A DNA stretch of 64,000 bases from Dysidea avara (GCF_963678975.1 NC_089280.1:13529280-13593279), one strand, 5' to 3'; shown: positions 1-11,935, numbered from the stretch's first letter. Notes: a model not told the origin generated them from the letters alone. Translations and numbers: made by a program.

Positions 1-507
1 GGTATACTGCTGTTGCTGCTGTTTAAAGACTGGACATGGGAAGATGGGGTCCCAGTTGGGGTCCTGGTACGGCCCTCTGTCAAGTTCCTGCCTTCCACCA
101 GTAGAGTTGAAAAGGGCATCACACCTTCTTGAGACAGGTTAAAGGTCCCATTCTCACTTGGAAAATACATCGATTCGTCAATACTGTCCTTCAAGAAGAC
201 GACTGAAGGGTCAACCTGTATGTGAAAGGAAAAAAATGCAATCTATGAAGTACTTAGCTATAGCTAGTTTAAAACAAAAAAATATATAAAAAATAAAAAA
301 ACACCATTATACACTGTACGTATAGCTATGATATAGCTAGCCATAGCAATCCTGCAAGGTAGATCCACGTCCCTCTGTTAGCTAGCTATAGCTAACCTGA
401 AACAAGCGGCGGAGATTTTCAGTAGTCACTTGATGCATGAACACATCAGCTTGCTGTTCTCCCTTCTGCAGGGTAATTCGATCGGATTGAGTAGCCCTAT
501 CAGCCAT
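1..507 (-). CDS. 5' end of an unrecognised spliced gene (partial, runs off window)
   Basis: Two exons can be read on the minus strand. Exon 1 (507-397) starts with ATG and is exactly 37 codons, ending CAG before a GTTAGC donor. Exon 2 (215 down to 1) follows a pyrimidine-rich tract and a CACATACAG acceptor and stays open for about 71 codons to the window edge. The join is phase 0. Protein start: MADRATQSDRITLQKGEQ, then a stretch rich in charged residues, then after the junction VDPSVVFLKDSIDESMYF, turning Ser/Thr/Asn/Gly-rich (low complexity) near the edge. A TATA box lies about 50 bp upstream. I do not recognise the family. No signal peptide or membrane segment is visible in this part. Support comes from the open frame, splice signals and promoter motif rather than homology. 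Confidence 0.55.
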
Positions 508-554
508 ATGGTTACGCAAATGCAGTTTATCTGATGCCTGTCACAGCACGTAGG

Positions 555-563
555 CTATTTATA
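555..563 (-). promoter_or_regulatory. TATA box of the minus-strand gene at 1-507
   Basis: TATAAATAG on the minus strand, about 50 bp upstream of the ATG at 507. It is preserved in the inverted copy. Spacing suits a core promoter with a leader of 15-25 nt. Confidence 0.5.
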
Positions 564-952
564 CCTTGTATGCAGTAGCTACTAGCTACCTCTACTAGAC
601 CTCAAACCATACTTTCAAATACAATACACATTATGCTCCTTCTTTGTTCGACCTGTAGCATTCTTTATTAGATACTAGATTTGACACGTAGTTAGCTAGC
701 TACTCTGACATAGAGGTTTAGCTAGGTAATTAAGAACTATATGGCTGCTTGCCAGTTTAGTTCTTTCTTCTAGTACCCACTAACCACAAGTTTCTATACT
801 GTGCCGGAATATATAGCTAAGCATACTTAAGTGTCAAATCCAGTAACTAACAAAGAATGTTACAGGTTGAACAAAGAAGGAGCATAATGTGTATTGTATT
901 TGAAAGTATGGTTTGAGGTCTAGTAGAGGTCTATTAGCTACTGCACACAAGG

Positions 953-961
953 TATAAATAG
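953..961 (+). promoter_or_regulatory. TATA box in the inverted copy
   Basis: TATAAATAG on the plus strand, 48 bp upstream of the ATG at 1009. It is the mirror copy of the box at 555-563 and would drive transcription rightward. Confidence 0.4.
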
Positions 962-1008
962 CCTACGTGCTGTGACAGGCATCAGATAAACTGCATTTGC
1001 TTAACCAT

Positions 1009-1167
1009 ATGGCTGATAGGGCTACTGAATCCGATCGAATTACCCTGCAGAGGGCGTTACCGGAAATCCTAGGTCATGAGCTATTTAAAAAAATCGATGG
1101 CCAAAGTATAGGCACCCATTGGGGAACTTTCCATACGCGAGGGTTACACCTTTGGGTCTGGGTGTAG
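1009..1167 (+). pseudogene. Duplicated first-exon fragment, 52-codon ORF
   Basis: The mirror-image ATG opens a 52-codon frame. Its first 14 codons (MADRATESDRITLQ) match the gene at 1-507 with one substitution. After the duplication boundary the frame continues into unrelated sequence (RALPEILGHELF...) and stops at TAG. It may be a dead promoter/first-exon copy, or a first exon captured for a new transcript. No clear splice donor was chosen. Confidence 0.4.
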
Positions 1168-1914
1168 GACCTAAAGCACACCGTATATACCATACTTCTG
1201 CATAAAGTGTAGCGATTACGAGGGGTTAACACCTGGCTATGAATTTTAAAAAAAACATACCATTTTGGCTTGAAGTTGCTGGTAGATCCACCTGGTGACG
1301 TCAAATCTATTCGAGTCTGGGTTTAAACAAATCATTATCACAGCAGAGGTGTTTATCGGTGATTTACTTTCAGCTGACAATGAAACACGACTGGCTTTTC
1401 CTTAGTAAAGTTTCAGCATTCTCTCAACGCCATCTTATTTTTGTTCCATCGATCGATTTAAAATGTTTTATCAAACGACAATCCGCCCTTTTTTCATGCC
1501 AGGCGCTTACATTGGGGTGTACTTTGTGACAACAGTGGACGAGAGGTTGCTGTCAGAGGAGTATATAGTGGCGAATGGTGATAAGACATGTATTTGCGTA
1601 CGCTAACGGGAGAAAAGAAGCGCGTGCTACATTTTGACTGGAACGCGAAAGGTATGGGGATGATACACGGCTGTCCTAGCACTGGCAAGCTGGGTAGTCG
1701 GTAGTCTATTTAACAATGGGGAGGGATGGCACATAACACTATGTGATGGTCCCAGAATATGTCTAGCTGACCATTCTTATGAAGAATGTCAATTGTGACC
1801 TGCCTAATGTAGCCACCTGCTGAATTAAATGTGTCAATTATACATAAAGTATAAGGTCAGGAAATTTTTTCTTGATTAAATGCTGTACCATCACACTTGA
1901 ACAGTGCCACAATA
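1168..1914. other. Intergenic stretch, nothing recognised
   Basis: There are short open frames on both strands (for example minus 1688-1494, 64 codons), but no recognisable domain, no convincing splice-flanked exon and no clear repeat boundary. Confidence 0.4.
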
Positions 1915-2308
1915 GACCGTATTCCAAATGACGTCACAAAATAAAATGGCTGTGGCTATTTGGGGTATTCTAACAATTTCGAGTGAGAGTTCCAATGGGG
2001 CTTAATAATATTCAAATCGCTATTCAACCCTGGAAGAAGATATTGACCTAAAACTAACAGGTACAATTATAAGGGTATAAAATCTATTCTCTAATGCCAG
2101 GTTAAAAATTTTCAGCTGGTTTTCAAAGTTTAGAAGAAAAACTATTGTTTCTTTGCTGTAATAACCAAACCTGGTAATTTCGCCTCGATATCTAGTTTGT
2201 TAGCTTCTGTATCAATCTTTGAAATCTCGATCGCCATTGGTGATAATACTCGAAAATATAAGAATCCCCCAAATAGAAAATCCGTGTGACATCATTTGGA
2301 ATACGGTC
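1915..2308. mobile_element. MITE with TA target duplication (Tc1/mariner-type)
   Basis: A 394-bp unit with terminal inverted repeats beginning GACCGTATTCCAAATGACGT and ending with its near-perfect complement. It is flanked on both sides by TA. There is no transposase frame, so it is non-autonomous. The superfamily is inferred from the TA duplication only. Confidence 0.8.
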
Positions 2309-2817
2309 TATTCATTCTACAATATTACAAGTAACACTACCTTGATATTTTGATCTACTAAAACACCACTGCAAATTAGTGGAGAATACTTATAAATGTT
2401 TGAATAACCACTGCATCAAGTGACAGGTAGCTAAGATGCAATATGATGTTTTAAGACAGCACTCTTGCGCTTAACTTGAAAGATAGTGTCACACAGATTT
2501 GTTGGAGAGTGTTTTCGTAATACTAAAACACCTTAGTGCCTAGTTATATATATATAAACAGTGAGGGGGTGCCACACCAACATATCCTGTACTCCTATGT
2601 TCATCCTCAGTCAAAGTGGTCAACCTCAAAAAATATGCTTTGACTTCTGACTTTCACTAAAAGTTGCACTTGACTCTTGAATTTAGTACATTTTTGTAAA
2701 GTACATTTAAATTGTTCTAAATGTATCAATAATTGTATATAACTTTTGAGCTGAGAGCTTGTCCTTACTAAGCATACTGTTTAAATGTGTACTGTTAGGT
2801 TTTATTGTAAGCATCAT

Positions 2818-3613
2818 CAGGGGCGTAGCCAGGATTTTTTTGAAGGAGGTTCGGATTTAAATTGGAATGTCTTAAGAGGAAGGCCTGGGTGCTTCCCCTA
2901 GACCATGTTACTAAAATAGTGCATACACAAAATATGCCCTTAGGTAGTAAGATTAAAAGGTGCTGTTTGTGCATCTAACTAGCTAAAACCTACACACTGC
3001 TGTTTATGCAGCTATAGAAACTATAAGCCTATTGTAAAACTAACTTATCTTTACTTCCAGACAGCATACTGACAGCCAACTTCAATTTCCTAGTGCACGG
3101 AAGCCCTCCACACTCGAGTCCCTTAGCTGGCAATACTTTTTTCCAGCTAAACATTATTCTCAGCTCTCAGCTGATCCAGCTGTTGATGGTCAATAACTTC
3201 AGACATGGCTTGTACTCCAGTATGTTGGAGACATCATGTGCCCACAACATTTACCAAATAAACAAATCATTCATCAGGTAAATATACATCAACAATTCAC
3301 AGTTTGTGCTAACCTGACACATGTATAACACGACCACTCAAGTTCTGCCTTGTAATAAACCATAGAACAGTCCTTCGCCATTTCACTAACGCCATTTCAA
3401 CCATGCATCACGTACACAATTGATCATGTGATGCAATAGATATGGTTCAGCATTAATGTGATGTGACCCTCAAGAGTAGTACAAAGGAGCACCAGTGGGC
3501 AAATAGCTACCGGAGAGCTACAGGGCTGTAAGATTTGGTGTGATTTTTAATTTTTAAGAAATTCTGCTTCTGAAAGGGGGGTTCATCCGAACCCCCCACT
3601 GCCTACACCCTTG
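2818..3613. mobile_element. Probable non-autonomous hAT-type element
   Basis: The left end CAGGGGCGTAGCCAGGA and the right end (reverse complement CAAGGGTGTAGGCAGTGGGG) form imperfect terminal inverted repeats of the CAG...CTG type. A G-rich tract sits near each end, which is common in 'not-so-simple' sponge and cnidarian hAT MITEs. The flanking octamers do not match, so the element is old or the boundaries are slightly wrong. Confidence 0.5.
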
Positions 3614-4095
3614 ATCGTAACAAAGTTCTATAGCTTTAGCAATAAATTAATTTTAGCCTTGACAGGCCTATATCAAGGTGGCACTCCAATATATCCTGTA
3701 CTGTAGTGTTCATCCTTGGTCAAGGCGAAAATCAAAGTGAAGCTAGAATTTTGCAATCAGCCAAAGATAATTGCATTGCAGAAAATGCATTTGCAAACAT
3801 TATTTGTTGCACTTAAACATGTCTGTTTTGGTGACGATCTGATAGCGATATGCAAAAATGCGGACGATATATGGTTTGCCAATAACCAGTCAGATTTTTT
3901 ATGTAACACTACTAGTTAAAATAGACACGTTTCACACTGCACTAAATTAATGCCACTTTGCAATGGCCACATAATACATCATAGAAATTTTCTACGGCTT
4001 GGCCTAGTGGACATGCATGCAACCATAAAGTACTCAATAAAACACAGTAGTACCATATGATTTTGTGTATATGTCTCCCACCCCTAAGTTGTGAA
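3614..4095. other. Intergenic repeat remnants
   Basis: The segment around 3672-3725 (GGTGGCACTCCAATATATCC and following) matches 2565-2620 (GGTGCCACACCAACATATCC), so both are copies of a short dispersed repeat flanking the element between them. A 67-codon frame at 3716-3919 has no recognisable domain. Confidence 0.4.
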
Positions 4096-5335
4096 GCTAT
4101 GATACCCCTCCCCTCACTATGTTATGCTATTGTATTATTGTGCGTCGTGATGCCCCTCCCCTCACTATGTTACGCTATTGTATTATTGTGCGTCGTGATG
4201 CCCCTCCCCTCACTATGTTACGCTATTGTATTTTTGTGTGTTGTGATGCCCCTCCCCTCACTATGTTACACTATTGTATTATTGTCTGTCGTAATGCCCC
4301 TACCCTCACTATGTTACACTATTGTATTATTTTGTGTTGTGATGCCCCTGCCCTCACTATGTTACACTATTGTATTATTGTGTGTTGTGATGCCCCTACC
4401 CTCACTATGTTACACTATTGTATTATTTTGTGTTGTGATGCCCCTCCCCTCACTATGTTACACTATTGTATTATTGTGTGTTGTGATGCCCCTACCCTCA
4501 CTATGTTACACTATTGTATTATTGTCTGTCCTGATGCCCCTACCCTCACTATGTTACACTATTGTATTATTGTGTGTCGTGATGCCCCTGCCCTCACTAT
4601 GTTACACTATTGTATTATTGTGTGTCGTGATGCCCCTACCCTCACTATGTTACACCATTGTATTATTGTCTGTCCTGATGCCCCTACCCTCACTATGTTA
4701 CACTATTGTATTATTGTGTGTCGTGATGCCCCTGCCCTCACTATGTTACACTATTGTATTATTGTGTGTCGTGATGCCCCTACCCTCACTATGTTACAAT
4801 ATTGTATTATTATGTGTTGTGATGCCCCTCCCCTCACTATGTTACACTATTGTATTATTGTGTGTCGTGATGCCCCTACCCTCACTATGTTACAATATTG
4901 TATTATTATGTGTTGTGATGCCCCTACCCTCACTATGTTACACTATTGTATTATTGTGTGTCGTGATGCCCCTGCCCTCACTATGTTACACTATTGTATT
5001 ATTGTGTGTCGTGATGCCCCTACCCTCACTATGTTACAATATTGTATTATTGTGTGTCGTGATGCCCCTCCCCTCACTATGTTACACTATTGTATTATTG
5101 TGTGTCGTGATGCCCCTACCCTCACTATGTTACAATATTGTATTATTATGTGTTGTGATGCCCCTACCCTCACTATGTTACACTACTGTATTACTGTGTG
5201 TTGTGATGCCCCTCCCCTTACTATGTTACACTATTGTAATATTGTGTGTTGTGATGCCCCTACCCTCACTATGTTATTGTGTGTCGTGATGCCCTTCCCC
5301 TCACTATATCACACTATTGTGTTATTGTGTGTCAG
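4096..5335. repeat. 48-bp minisatellite, about 25 copies
   Basis: A tandem array with a 48-bp (16-codon) period. One plus frame reads (MPLPSLCYTIVLLCVV)n across 4057-5289, about 24.5 units in a 410-codon frame. Another plus frame is open over the same stretch as (DAPPLTMLHYCIIVCR)n in 453 codons. Units vary at fixed places (Tyr-Ala/Thr/Asn-Ile, Cys/Ser, Val/Leu) in alternating patterns, which suggests a higher-order repeat. Because the period is a multiple of three, openness is automatic once a single unit lacks stops. I therefore do not call it a gene. Confidence 0.97.
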
Positions 5336-5569
5336 GATTTCACGTGGCTTTGTCACTCCTTATTACAGATTCATTGCTGTAAAAAAAAATTATCTGATAA
5401 ATATGTGTATGTCTGACAGTGCTACAATGATTTCAAGCAGCAACTATATTGAAAGGTACATATATTATTGTAACATATAACATACATGTTAGAATACAGT
5501 GTATGAGCTATTGTAAAATTTAATTTTTGGTACACATTAATATCTAGAGACACTTGCATGTACACATAC

Positions 5570-5725
5570 TACAGACACAAATTCATGCATACATACTGTA
5601 TACACACTTACATGACCCAACACACACCACACCACACCACATCACACACACATAACACACACCCAACTAGAAAGACACACATATTACACACACGCACACT
5701 ATACATGTACATGTACACATACACA

Positions 5726-5792
<67 letters not shown>

Positions 5793-5882
5793 CACTACAC
5801 ATACCACACTACATTCACGCATGCACACACACACTACACACATGCGCACACATATCTACACACACACAACACACACATGCAT
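5570..5882. repeat. CA-rich simple sequence with a (CA)n core
   Basis: An imperfect ACAC-rich stretch with an uninterrupted (CA)n run of about 32 units near 5727-5790. The reading frames across it are repeat artefacts. Confidence 0.95.
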
Positions 5883-7490
5883 ACACTCCAGTGGACTATA
5901 TTATTTATATCTCTTTTACTTACAGATGAGATTCATCACTTAGGGTTGCTTGTTACAAGCATGTCGTTGCTTCTGAACGTATTCCATATACGTAGCAACG
6001 AAATGTTGGTATCAACCAAGCCTTTTTTGTATCTACCACTTCTCCATGACACAATGATTGAGTGTGCTATTGAGTGGATGTGCTATCGTACATAGTGAGT
6101 CCCTCTTTTACACTTACTTGTTTTACCTAATCCGTTGCACACTAAATAACTTTGAAGTAGTGTCTCTTCGATGGAGGTGTATTGATGCAGTGGTCGTGCC
6201 AAGTTTGTCATCACCAGATCTGTTCATTATCAATATTGTGACATAATAGTGTAGTGATGCATAATACATTCGTACGTACTTCTTATAATATTAAGTGATT
6301 TAAAAAAAAACAGTACGATGTGCATTATAATACTTAATAGTGATCGATCTACTTGTATATATAATAATCACGATGGTTAATCAAATGAAACTATATGGCT
6401 TCACATAAGAAACATACCTTTGTAACATACAATATGCTTGGGTAAATTAAGCTATCATTAAGTGCACCACACAACATTCGTTTCTGTATATATATGTGAA
6501 AGTTGTAAAAAAATTGTGTAGTTGCCTCATATGGCTTCCCATAGCATCCAAATAAGGTGGACAGGAGACCAAGTTCTGCTCTGCTCATAACCAAATAGAA
6601 CATCACTACTTGCAGTACTTGGAAATGCCGATGGTTATGTTTTGTGACCAGAACCACATAGTAACATGTTGTCAGGTAGTTGGTCGGTGTATGGTGTACA
6701 TATTTGATGTGTTGTGGGAGTGTTCTATTGAAAGGTAACTTGATAGAATGGAAGATCTAGCAATTTTTACGGAAATCGATATCTCAAAATGAAACTCCTC
6801 CTTGACCACAATTTTTCACGCATGCGTAGACACACAGTACCTTTACCCATTAAATAAGTTTCAAACATCAGAACTGATATCCAGTCGGAAATAATAGCTG
6901 TGAAATCTGCTCCCAATTTCAAGTCCATATTCTGACCACAAGACACACCCACATGTTCTGTTACACATTTTAAAGCTCCTTTGTGACATTTACGACATCT
7001 CACACCATTTAAACATGAAAACAATGCTTCAAAGGGGAATTACTGTAAAAATTGACGTAAAACCTATTTTCGCGAGGACCCACCCACCAGGCTCAAAAAT
7101 TTCATAGAAGGTGTTATTCAAGGTACATTATATTTAAATTGACAAATGACCCTTATACATCACATAATGACCGATATATCAAGCTTTTAGTGATAAAATC
7201 CTGCAAAAGTGATGAAACCTATATACATTATCTGCAGTAGCTATACCCTATCTTACAAGAGTGCACTTTTGTGAAGGAGTTACACTAATACTTTTAAACT
7301 AAAGTGAAGGAGTTGAAGGTCACCGCTCAGGTGAGCATGGGAATATGAAGGGATGGTCAATGACCTGGGACCAGAGGAGGTTGAGCATGCATCTTGAGAG
7401 CTGCTTTTGAACTAGTGCAACTTTGTCACCTCATGAAGTTCTAAAAGGATACTTTAAATATTCATATCAGTGTGTCTGAAGTCATTATAC
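5883..7490. other. Intergenic, no recognisable gene
   Basis: Small frames occur (for example minus 7024-6767, with CRKCHKGALKC cysteine pairs, and minus 6657-6391). None has splice context or a family I can name. No repeat boundaries were seen. Confidence 0.4.
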
Positions 7491-7728
7491 TTAGTATCCC
7501 GAGATACCTGAGTATATCCCAGGACGTCTCATAGCATGGATCCACTAGATCCTACAATACTAAGTATGCCGAGATACCTGAGTACATCCCAGGATGTCTG
7601 ATAGTGGGAAGCTTCTAGATCCTATAATACTTAGTATCCCAAGATACCTGGGTACATTCTGGATGTCTGATAGCAGGGTGTCTGATAGCAGGGAGCCTCT
7701 AGATCTTGCAATACTTAGTATCCCGTAA
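7491..7728. repeat. Tandem repeat, about 3.4 copies of a roughly 70-bp unit
   Basis: Successive units share ACTTAGTATCCCGAGATACC, then a 'gtacatcccaggatgtctgatag' type segment, then 'tctagatcct'. The copies are diverged. The last unit carries a small internal duplication (gtctgatagcaggg twice). Confidence 0.85.
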
Positions 7729-8609
7729 TGTGCATGAGCATGATCCTCCCACACGAAGTTCTTTATATTATGTATGTATAACATCTTGCCACATACAGTA
7801 TGAAAAATTCTGTTTCGTGTTAGGTATTACAGTTGGCATTTGGCTACACCAATCTATTTTACTATTTCAACAACCACTTCCATCGGTATGTTATAGCAGT
7901 GTGTCAGTATGCACTTTGTGGTAATGTCTTTACTGCATTTAGTTTGTACAAGAACCTTATGCCCAAAGAAAGTTCAAACAAGATTTTCATGGTTATGGTG
8001 TCGATCTCAGGACAGCAGTATGGATAAAAAGGAGGTAACACATACAGTGACTATTAATTTTGTGAAACACTTGCTATCATAAATACTCTAGACGAACAGT
8101 CAAAGTCACTCTGCTGAAACATTTGTAGGATGACATGCCCGCTATTCGTCATCAACTCTCTGCTAGTATGTCAAGTGACAAATAAAAGGCAAGTGCGAGG
8201 CAGGGGTCAATAAGAGAAGGAGAGGTCAATGAAGAGGAGACACCACAAGTAGTTATGCCTTACATCTGACCAACTGGTATGTGGGTAAGCAACATAAAAC
8301 AAGTTTTATGTGTATTCTGATCTTAACGTTTAGGTTTAAAAGATGGAAAACCAGATTTTCACTGACAACTAAAATTAAAGTAACACACACATTAGGATAG
8401 TCAATGTGATTGTATACATTTAAATGTTGTAATTGCATATGATGTAATCTTCTATTGATGTAAGTGTGTGTAACTGATTTACAATATATTCTGTATGTGT
8501 GCTTGTAATATAATATTTAGAATTTGTACATGTTATGGCTCTGTGTTAACTATCTATTCATACATCTTGTTCGTTAACTTAAAATGTAACAAATGGCGAG
8601 GAGTAGTTT
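7729..8609. other. Intergenic, nothing recognised
   Basis: AT-rich sequence with only short frames and no detectable tandem or inverted structure. Confidence 0.4.
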
Positions 8610-9180
8610 AGTTGGTTTGCAACAATTGCAAGCGCTTTCGCACAGACCACATTGCTAAAGCTGGCAGAAGCAAAGCTCCTGGAAAGAGGAGGACACAGCA
8701 GAGTCACAACAGTCATAAGAAAGAGTCCTCAGAAACAAAGTCTGGCAAATGCAATGGATGGAGTGGATCACATTAACAATGATGACCTCCGACAGCTGAA
8801 CACTGAGCCTTCAGATGAAGATTCCACTGCCGACATAATCCACGTACATTCAGTCTCATCAACAGTTCCTGAAAGCTACAAAGTGCCTGTTTAATAACTG
8901 AATGGCAATCACCTAGTGATGGAACTTGACACAGGAGCAGCAGTATATATCTTTGGTCAGTGAGAAGACATGGTCCAATAAATTGAACAGTCCTACATGT
9001 ACACTGAAAACCACCTCGCTTAAATTGCATAGTTATCCTGACAGGAAGCTGCAAGTGTTGGGCTACTGCAAGCAATGTAGCGCTGATTAGATGACTAGTC
9101 TCTGTCTTCACATCTTGCAATTGCAAGCCTTCATGATCATGCTTCCAAACATATTATTTTGTGGTTATAGCTATAGCCAA
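8610..9180 (+). pseudogene. Decayed Ty3/gypsy-like gag-pol fragment
   Basis: One plus frame reads CNNCKRFRTDHIAKAGRSKA, a degenerate CCHC zinc knuckle. An acidic linker (80-codon frame 8652-8894) follows, and then, after stops, MELDTGAAVYI, the aspartic-protease active-site context (D-T-G-A). Several stop codons interrupt the protease. This order (knuckle, linker, protease) is the gag-pol junction of LTR retrotransposons. No LTRs or reverse transcriptase were found nearby. Confidence 0.6.
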
Positions 9181-9495
9181 ATCATTAATCACAATGACTT
9201 CATTTTTATGAATAATTGTACTGACTGTTCTATTAGGATAGTTCGACGTTTAGCAGGAGCTAGTGCTGCAGCTCAAAGCCTGTATCTTGTAGCTGTGTAA
9301 TGTAGATAATGCATTTAGCATGCTTCCTTTAAACAATACCCACACAGAAAACCTAGAAAATCTTACAGTAAGGTCTGTATACAATGGCTTCAATTATCGC
9401 CTATAAGCCACAGCAACCACCGTAACCATCGCATTAAAAGCTGGAAGCACTTAAAAATATAAACTTTGCAAATTGGAATTCATTAATTCCAACTT

Positions 9496-9594
9496 CCAAA
9501 TACTATATCTATGCAAAGCATAAAACTTTAGCGCTTGGCACGCTGTGCGCGCCAAGCGCTAAAGTTTTATGCTTTGCATAGATATAGTATTTGG
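9496..9594. repeat. Perfect 44-bp inverted repeat (hairpin) at the LINE edge
   Basis: 9496-9539 (starting CCAAATACTATATCTATGCA) is the exact reverse complement of 9551-9594, with an 11-nt GC-rich spacer. The right arm is the end of the LINE reading frame (codons for NTISMQSIKL); the left arm is its inverted copy. Confidence 0.97.
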
Positions 9595-11935
9595 ATGGCG
9601 GAGTGATCCCTGCATCCAACGACTACCACAAGCCCATCGTGCAGCACGTCTCTGGACAGCCTCCAACAAATTCACATCTTTAGCAGTATGTGGTGACCAC
9701 ACTACACAAGCATACTCCAACAGTGGCCTTACTATAGCCTTGTATGCTCTACATCTAGCCTCCGAATCACACCCAAACATGGTACGTCTTAAAACATTCC
9801 AAACCCTAGTAGCCTTAGTAGCAACAGCCTGACATTGAGTAGACCATTGTAGTTTGCTATTAATTTGAATCCCCAGATACTTCACAAGATTAGTCCATTG
9901 TAGTGGTTGAAATAAGTAAAAGTAATAGGCTTCCTTTTGTTGGTAATAGATAAAGCCTCACACTTAAGAGGATTCAAATTAAGCTGCCACAGTTTAGACC
10001 ATGAGACTATAGCAGAAAGATCATTCTGTAATAGCTGGCAATCTTTCACTGATTTCACACTAAAATAAAGGAGTACATCATCGGCAAACAGCTTTAATTT
10101 GCACACATTAGGTATTGAAGACAGCTCATCTGTGTAAAGTAAAAACAACAGAGAGCCCAGAACAGACCCTTGTGGCACTCCAGAAGTGACTGGTGCCCAA
10201 TCTGAGTAAGAACCATTTACAACCACCCTCTGAAATCTCTTAGTAAGGAAGGAGCGCATCCATTCTAACAGATTACTACTTATCCCAAGGGATTCTAATT
10301 TCAGAAGTAGCCGTTCATGTGGAACCGAGTCAAAAGCTTTGGCATAGTCCAAAAACAAGCAGTGAACAGACTCACGGTGCTCCAGTGAGAGTGTCCAGTC
10401 ATCTAAAGCTTAAAGCAGAAGTGTAGTTGTAGAACGATTCGGTTGAAAGCCATACTGGTGCTGACTCAAAAGGTCATTTTTTCTCAATACTGAATATAAA
10501 TGTTTGTGAATTATACGTTCCAAAACTTTCACAATGATTGAGGTCAAACTAATTGGACGATAATTGTCAGGAGAATGTCGGTCGTTTTTCTTATGAATGG
10601 GAACAATGTTGGCAGAAATCCAGTCAAAAGGTAACGATCCTGAAATAACAGACTTATTCATCACTCTACTCAGTGAATAGCACACATGATCAGCTGTTAG
10701 CTTCAGCATACGAGGTGTAATACAATCAGGGCCACAGGACTTTGTAACATCCAGAGAGCTCAACTGGCCAAGAACATCATCAGGTGAAATTGTGATTGAA
10801 TCAATAGTAGTAACTGGGGAGATCTTAGGTTTAAGCTCATTAAGATTCGATACATCTTCTTTTGTAAAAACTGAACAGAAGTACTGATTAAAAACACCAG
10901 CCTTCTCAGAATCATCTGCAACGTTATGTCCAGCATGAGACAGTGGAGGAATTGGAGTTCTAAACCTCTTAACTGAGTTAATCCATCGCCAAAATCTCTT
11001 AGGGTTAGAATGATAACTCACAGACACAGAAACTGAATGATTGATAGTATCATCCCGACAGCACTTGCGCACAACATTACTGAGTTTTCTATACTGATCA
11101 TGAAGTGCTGGAGTGAGATTGAGTTTATAAGCTTTGTATAGTTGTCGCTTTTTGTGAATTAGTTCAATGGTTGAATGGGAAAACCAATGCTTGAGTTTAC
11201 GCTTACTCCATTTTACTGATGGAATCACTTGATAAATTGCTGCGAGAAAGAGATCTTTCCACTGCAACCAACACTGATCAATATCTGCACCATAATCTAT
11301 GACATCCCATGGAACACAAGAAAATACTTCATTGAGATATTCAAGGTCAACATTCTTGTACTTAAGCAATCTCCGGTTACGTGTCGGTTGAGGAGGTAAA
11401 GTAGTAAGGAGTGTAAAGTACACAGCATCATGATCACAACCATGAAGGCTGGTCTCCACCGAGACACATGAAACAAAATCAGGTTCGTTAGTCAACAATA
11501 GATCTAAGATATGATCACCTTGAGTCGGATGACATACCAGCTGAACAAGGGAGTTGTCCTGGATAAAATTACATAGAAGATTAGCAACAGGAGAACTTTT
11601 CAAAGGTACTGTCAAATGCCAATCTATCTCAGGAACATTAAAATCGCCACACAATATCAGTGGAAGGTGAGTAGACACAGTAAAAGAAATTGAAGACATG
11701 AACTGCTGCAAATCATCTGCAGAGGAACCAGGAGGAAGATAAAATGTTACAAAGTTAACTTTACCTCTAGAGGTGAGCAATTCAATCCAGAGCATTTCAC
11801 AATCAGACTCAAGGTCTTTTCTATGGAATGAAATAAGAGAGGAGTTAACCAATACTTAGTTATAGCAGAGTCGTTCCTCCTTACTGAAAGTACAGTGTGT
11901 TCTACAACATACAGCCATGCACCAATATACATATT
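9551..11935 (-). mobile_element. 5'- and 3'-truncated CR1/L2-like non-LTR retrotransposon
   Basis: Read on the minus strand. First comes the apurinic-type endonuclease (FVTFYLPPGSS..., LILCGDFNVPEIDW) from 11852. Then reverse transcriptase: NYRPISLTSIIVKVLERI, FLDYAKAFDSVPHERL, SGVPQGSVLGSLLFLLY and the catalytic LKLFADDVLLY. A thumb/C-terminal part follows (KYLGIQINSKLQW, VRPLLEYACVVWSPH). One in-frame TAA near 10410 separates a 480-codon frame from the 158-codon frame 10358-9882. A frameshift near 9885 leads into 9885-9559. The 5' end is lost near 11935 and the 3' end stops at the palindrome. It is dead as an autonomous element. Jockey is the alternative clade. Confidence 0.93.

Larger units (their letters stand above)
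466..1051. repeat. Inverted duplication containing a promoter and first-exon start
   Basis: The plus-strand segment 846-1051 is a near-identical reverse complement of 466-672. The arms are about 205 bp each, separated by about 170 bp of unique sequence. Each arm carries the same TATAAATAG box, the same leader and the same first 14 codons pointing outward. They differ at only a few positions, for example Gln versus Glu at codon 7. Homology stops just after a CTGCAG site in the coding part, so the rest of exon 1 is not duplicated. Confidence 0.88.

Noticed and set aside
3716..3919. 67-codon ORF as a conserved gene fragment
   Set aside because: Briefly resembled a checkpoint-clamp fragment, but no motif held up, and it begins within a dispersed repeat.
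4057..5480. 410- and 453-codon ORFs as real genes
   Set aside because: Openness follows from a 48-bp (3x16) tandem period. There is no promoter, splice or homology support.
5558..5929. Several long frames of His/Thr or Cys/Val through CA/GT repeats (also 42620-42888, 58552-58855)
   Set aside because: Dinucleotide repeats are open in most frames by composition. There is no start context or domain.
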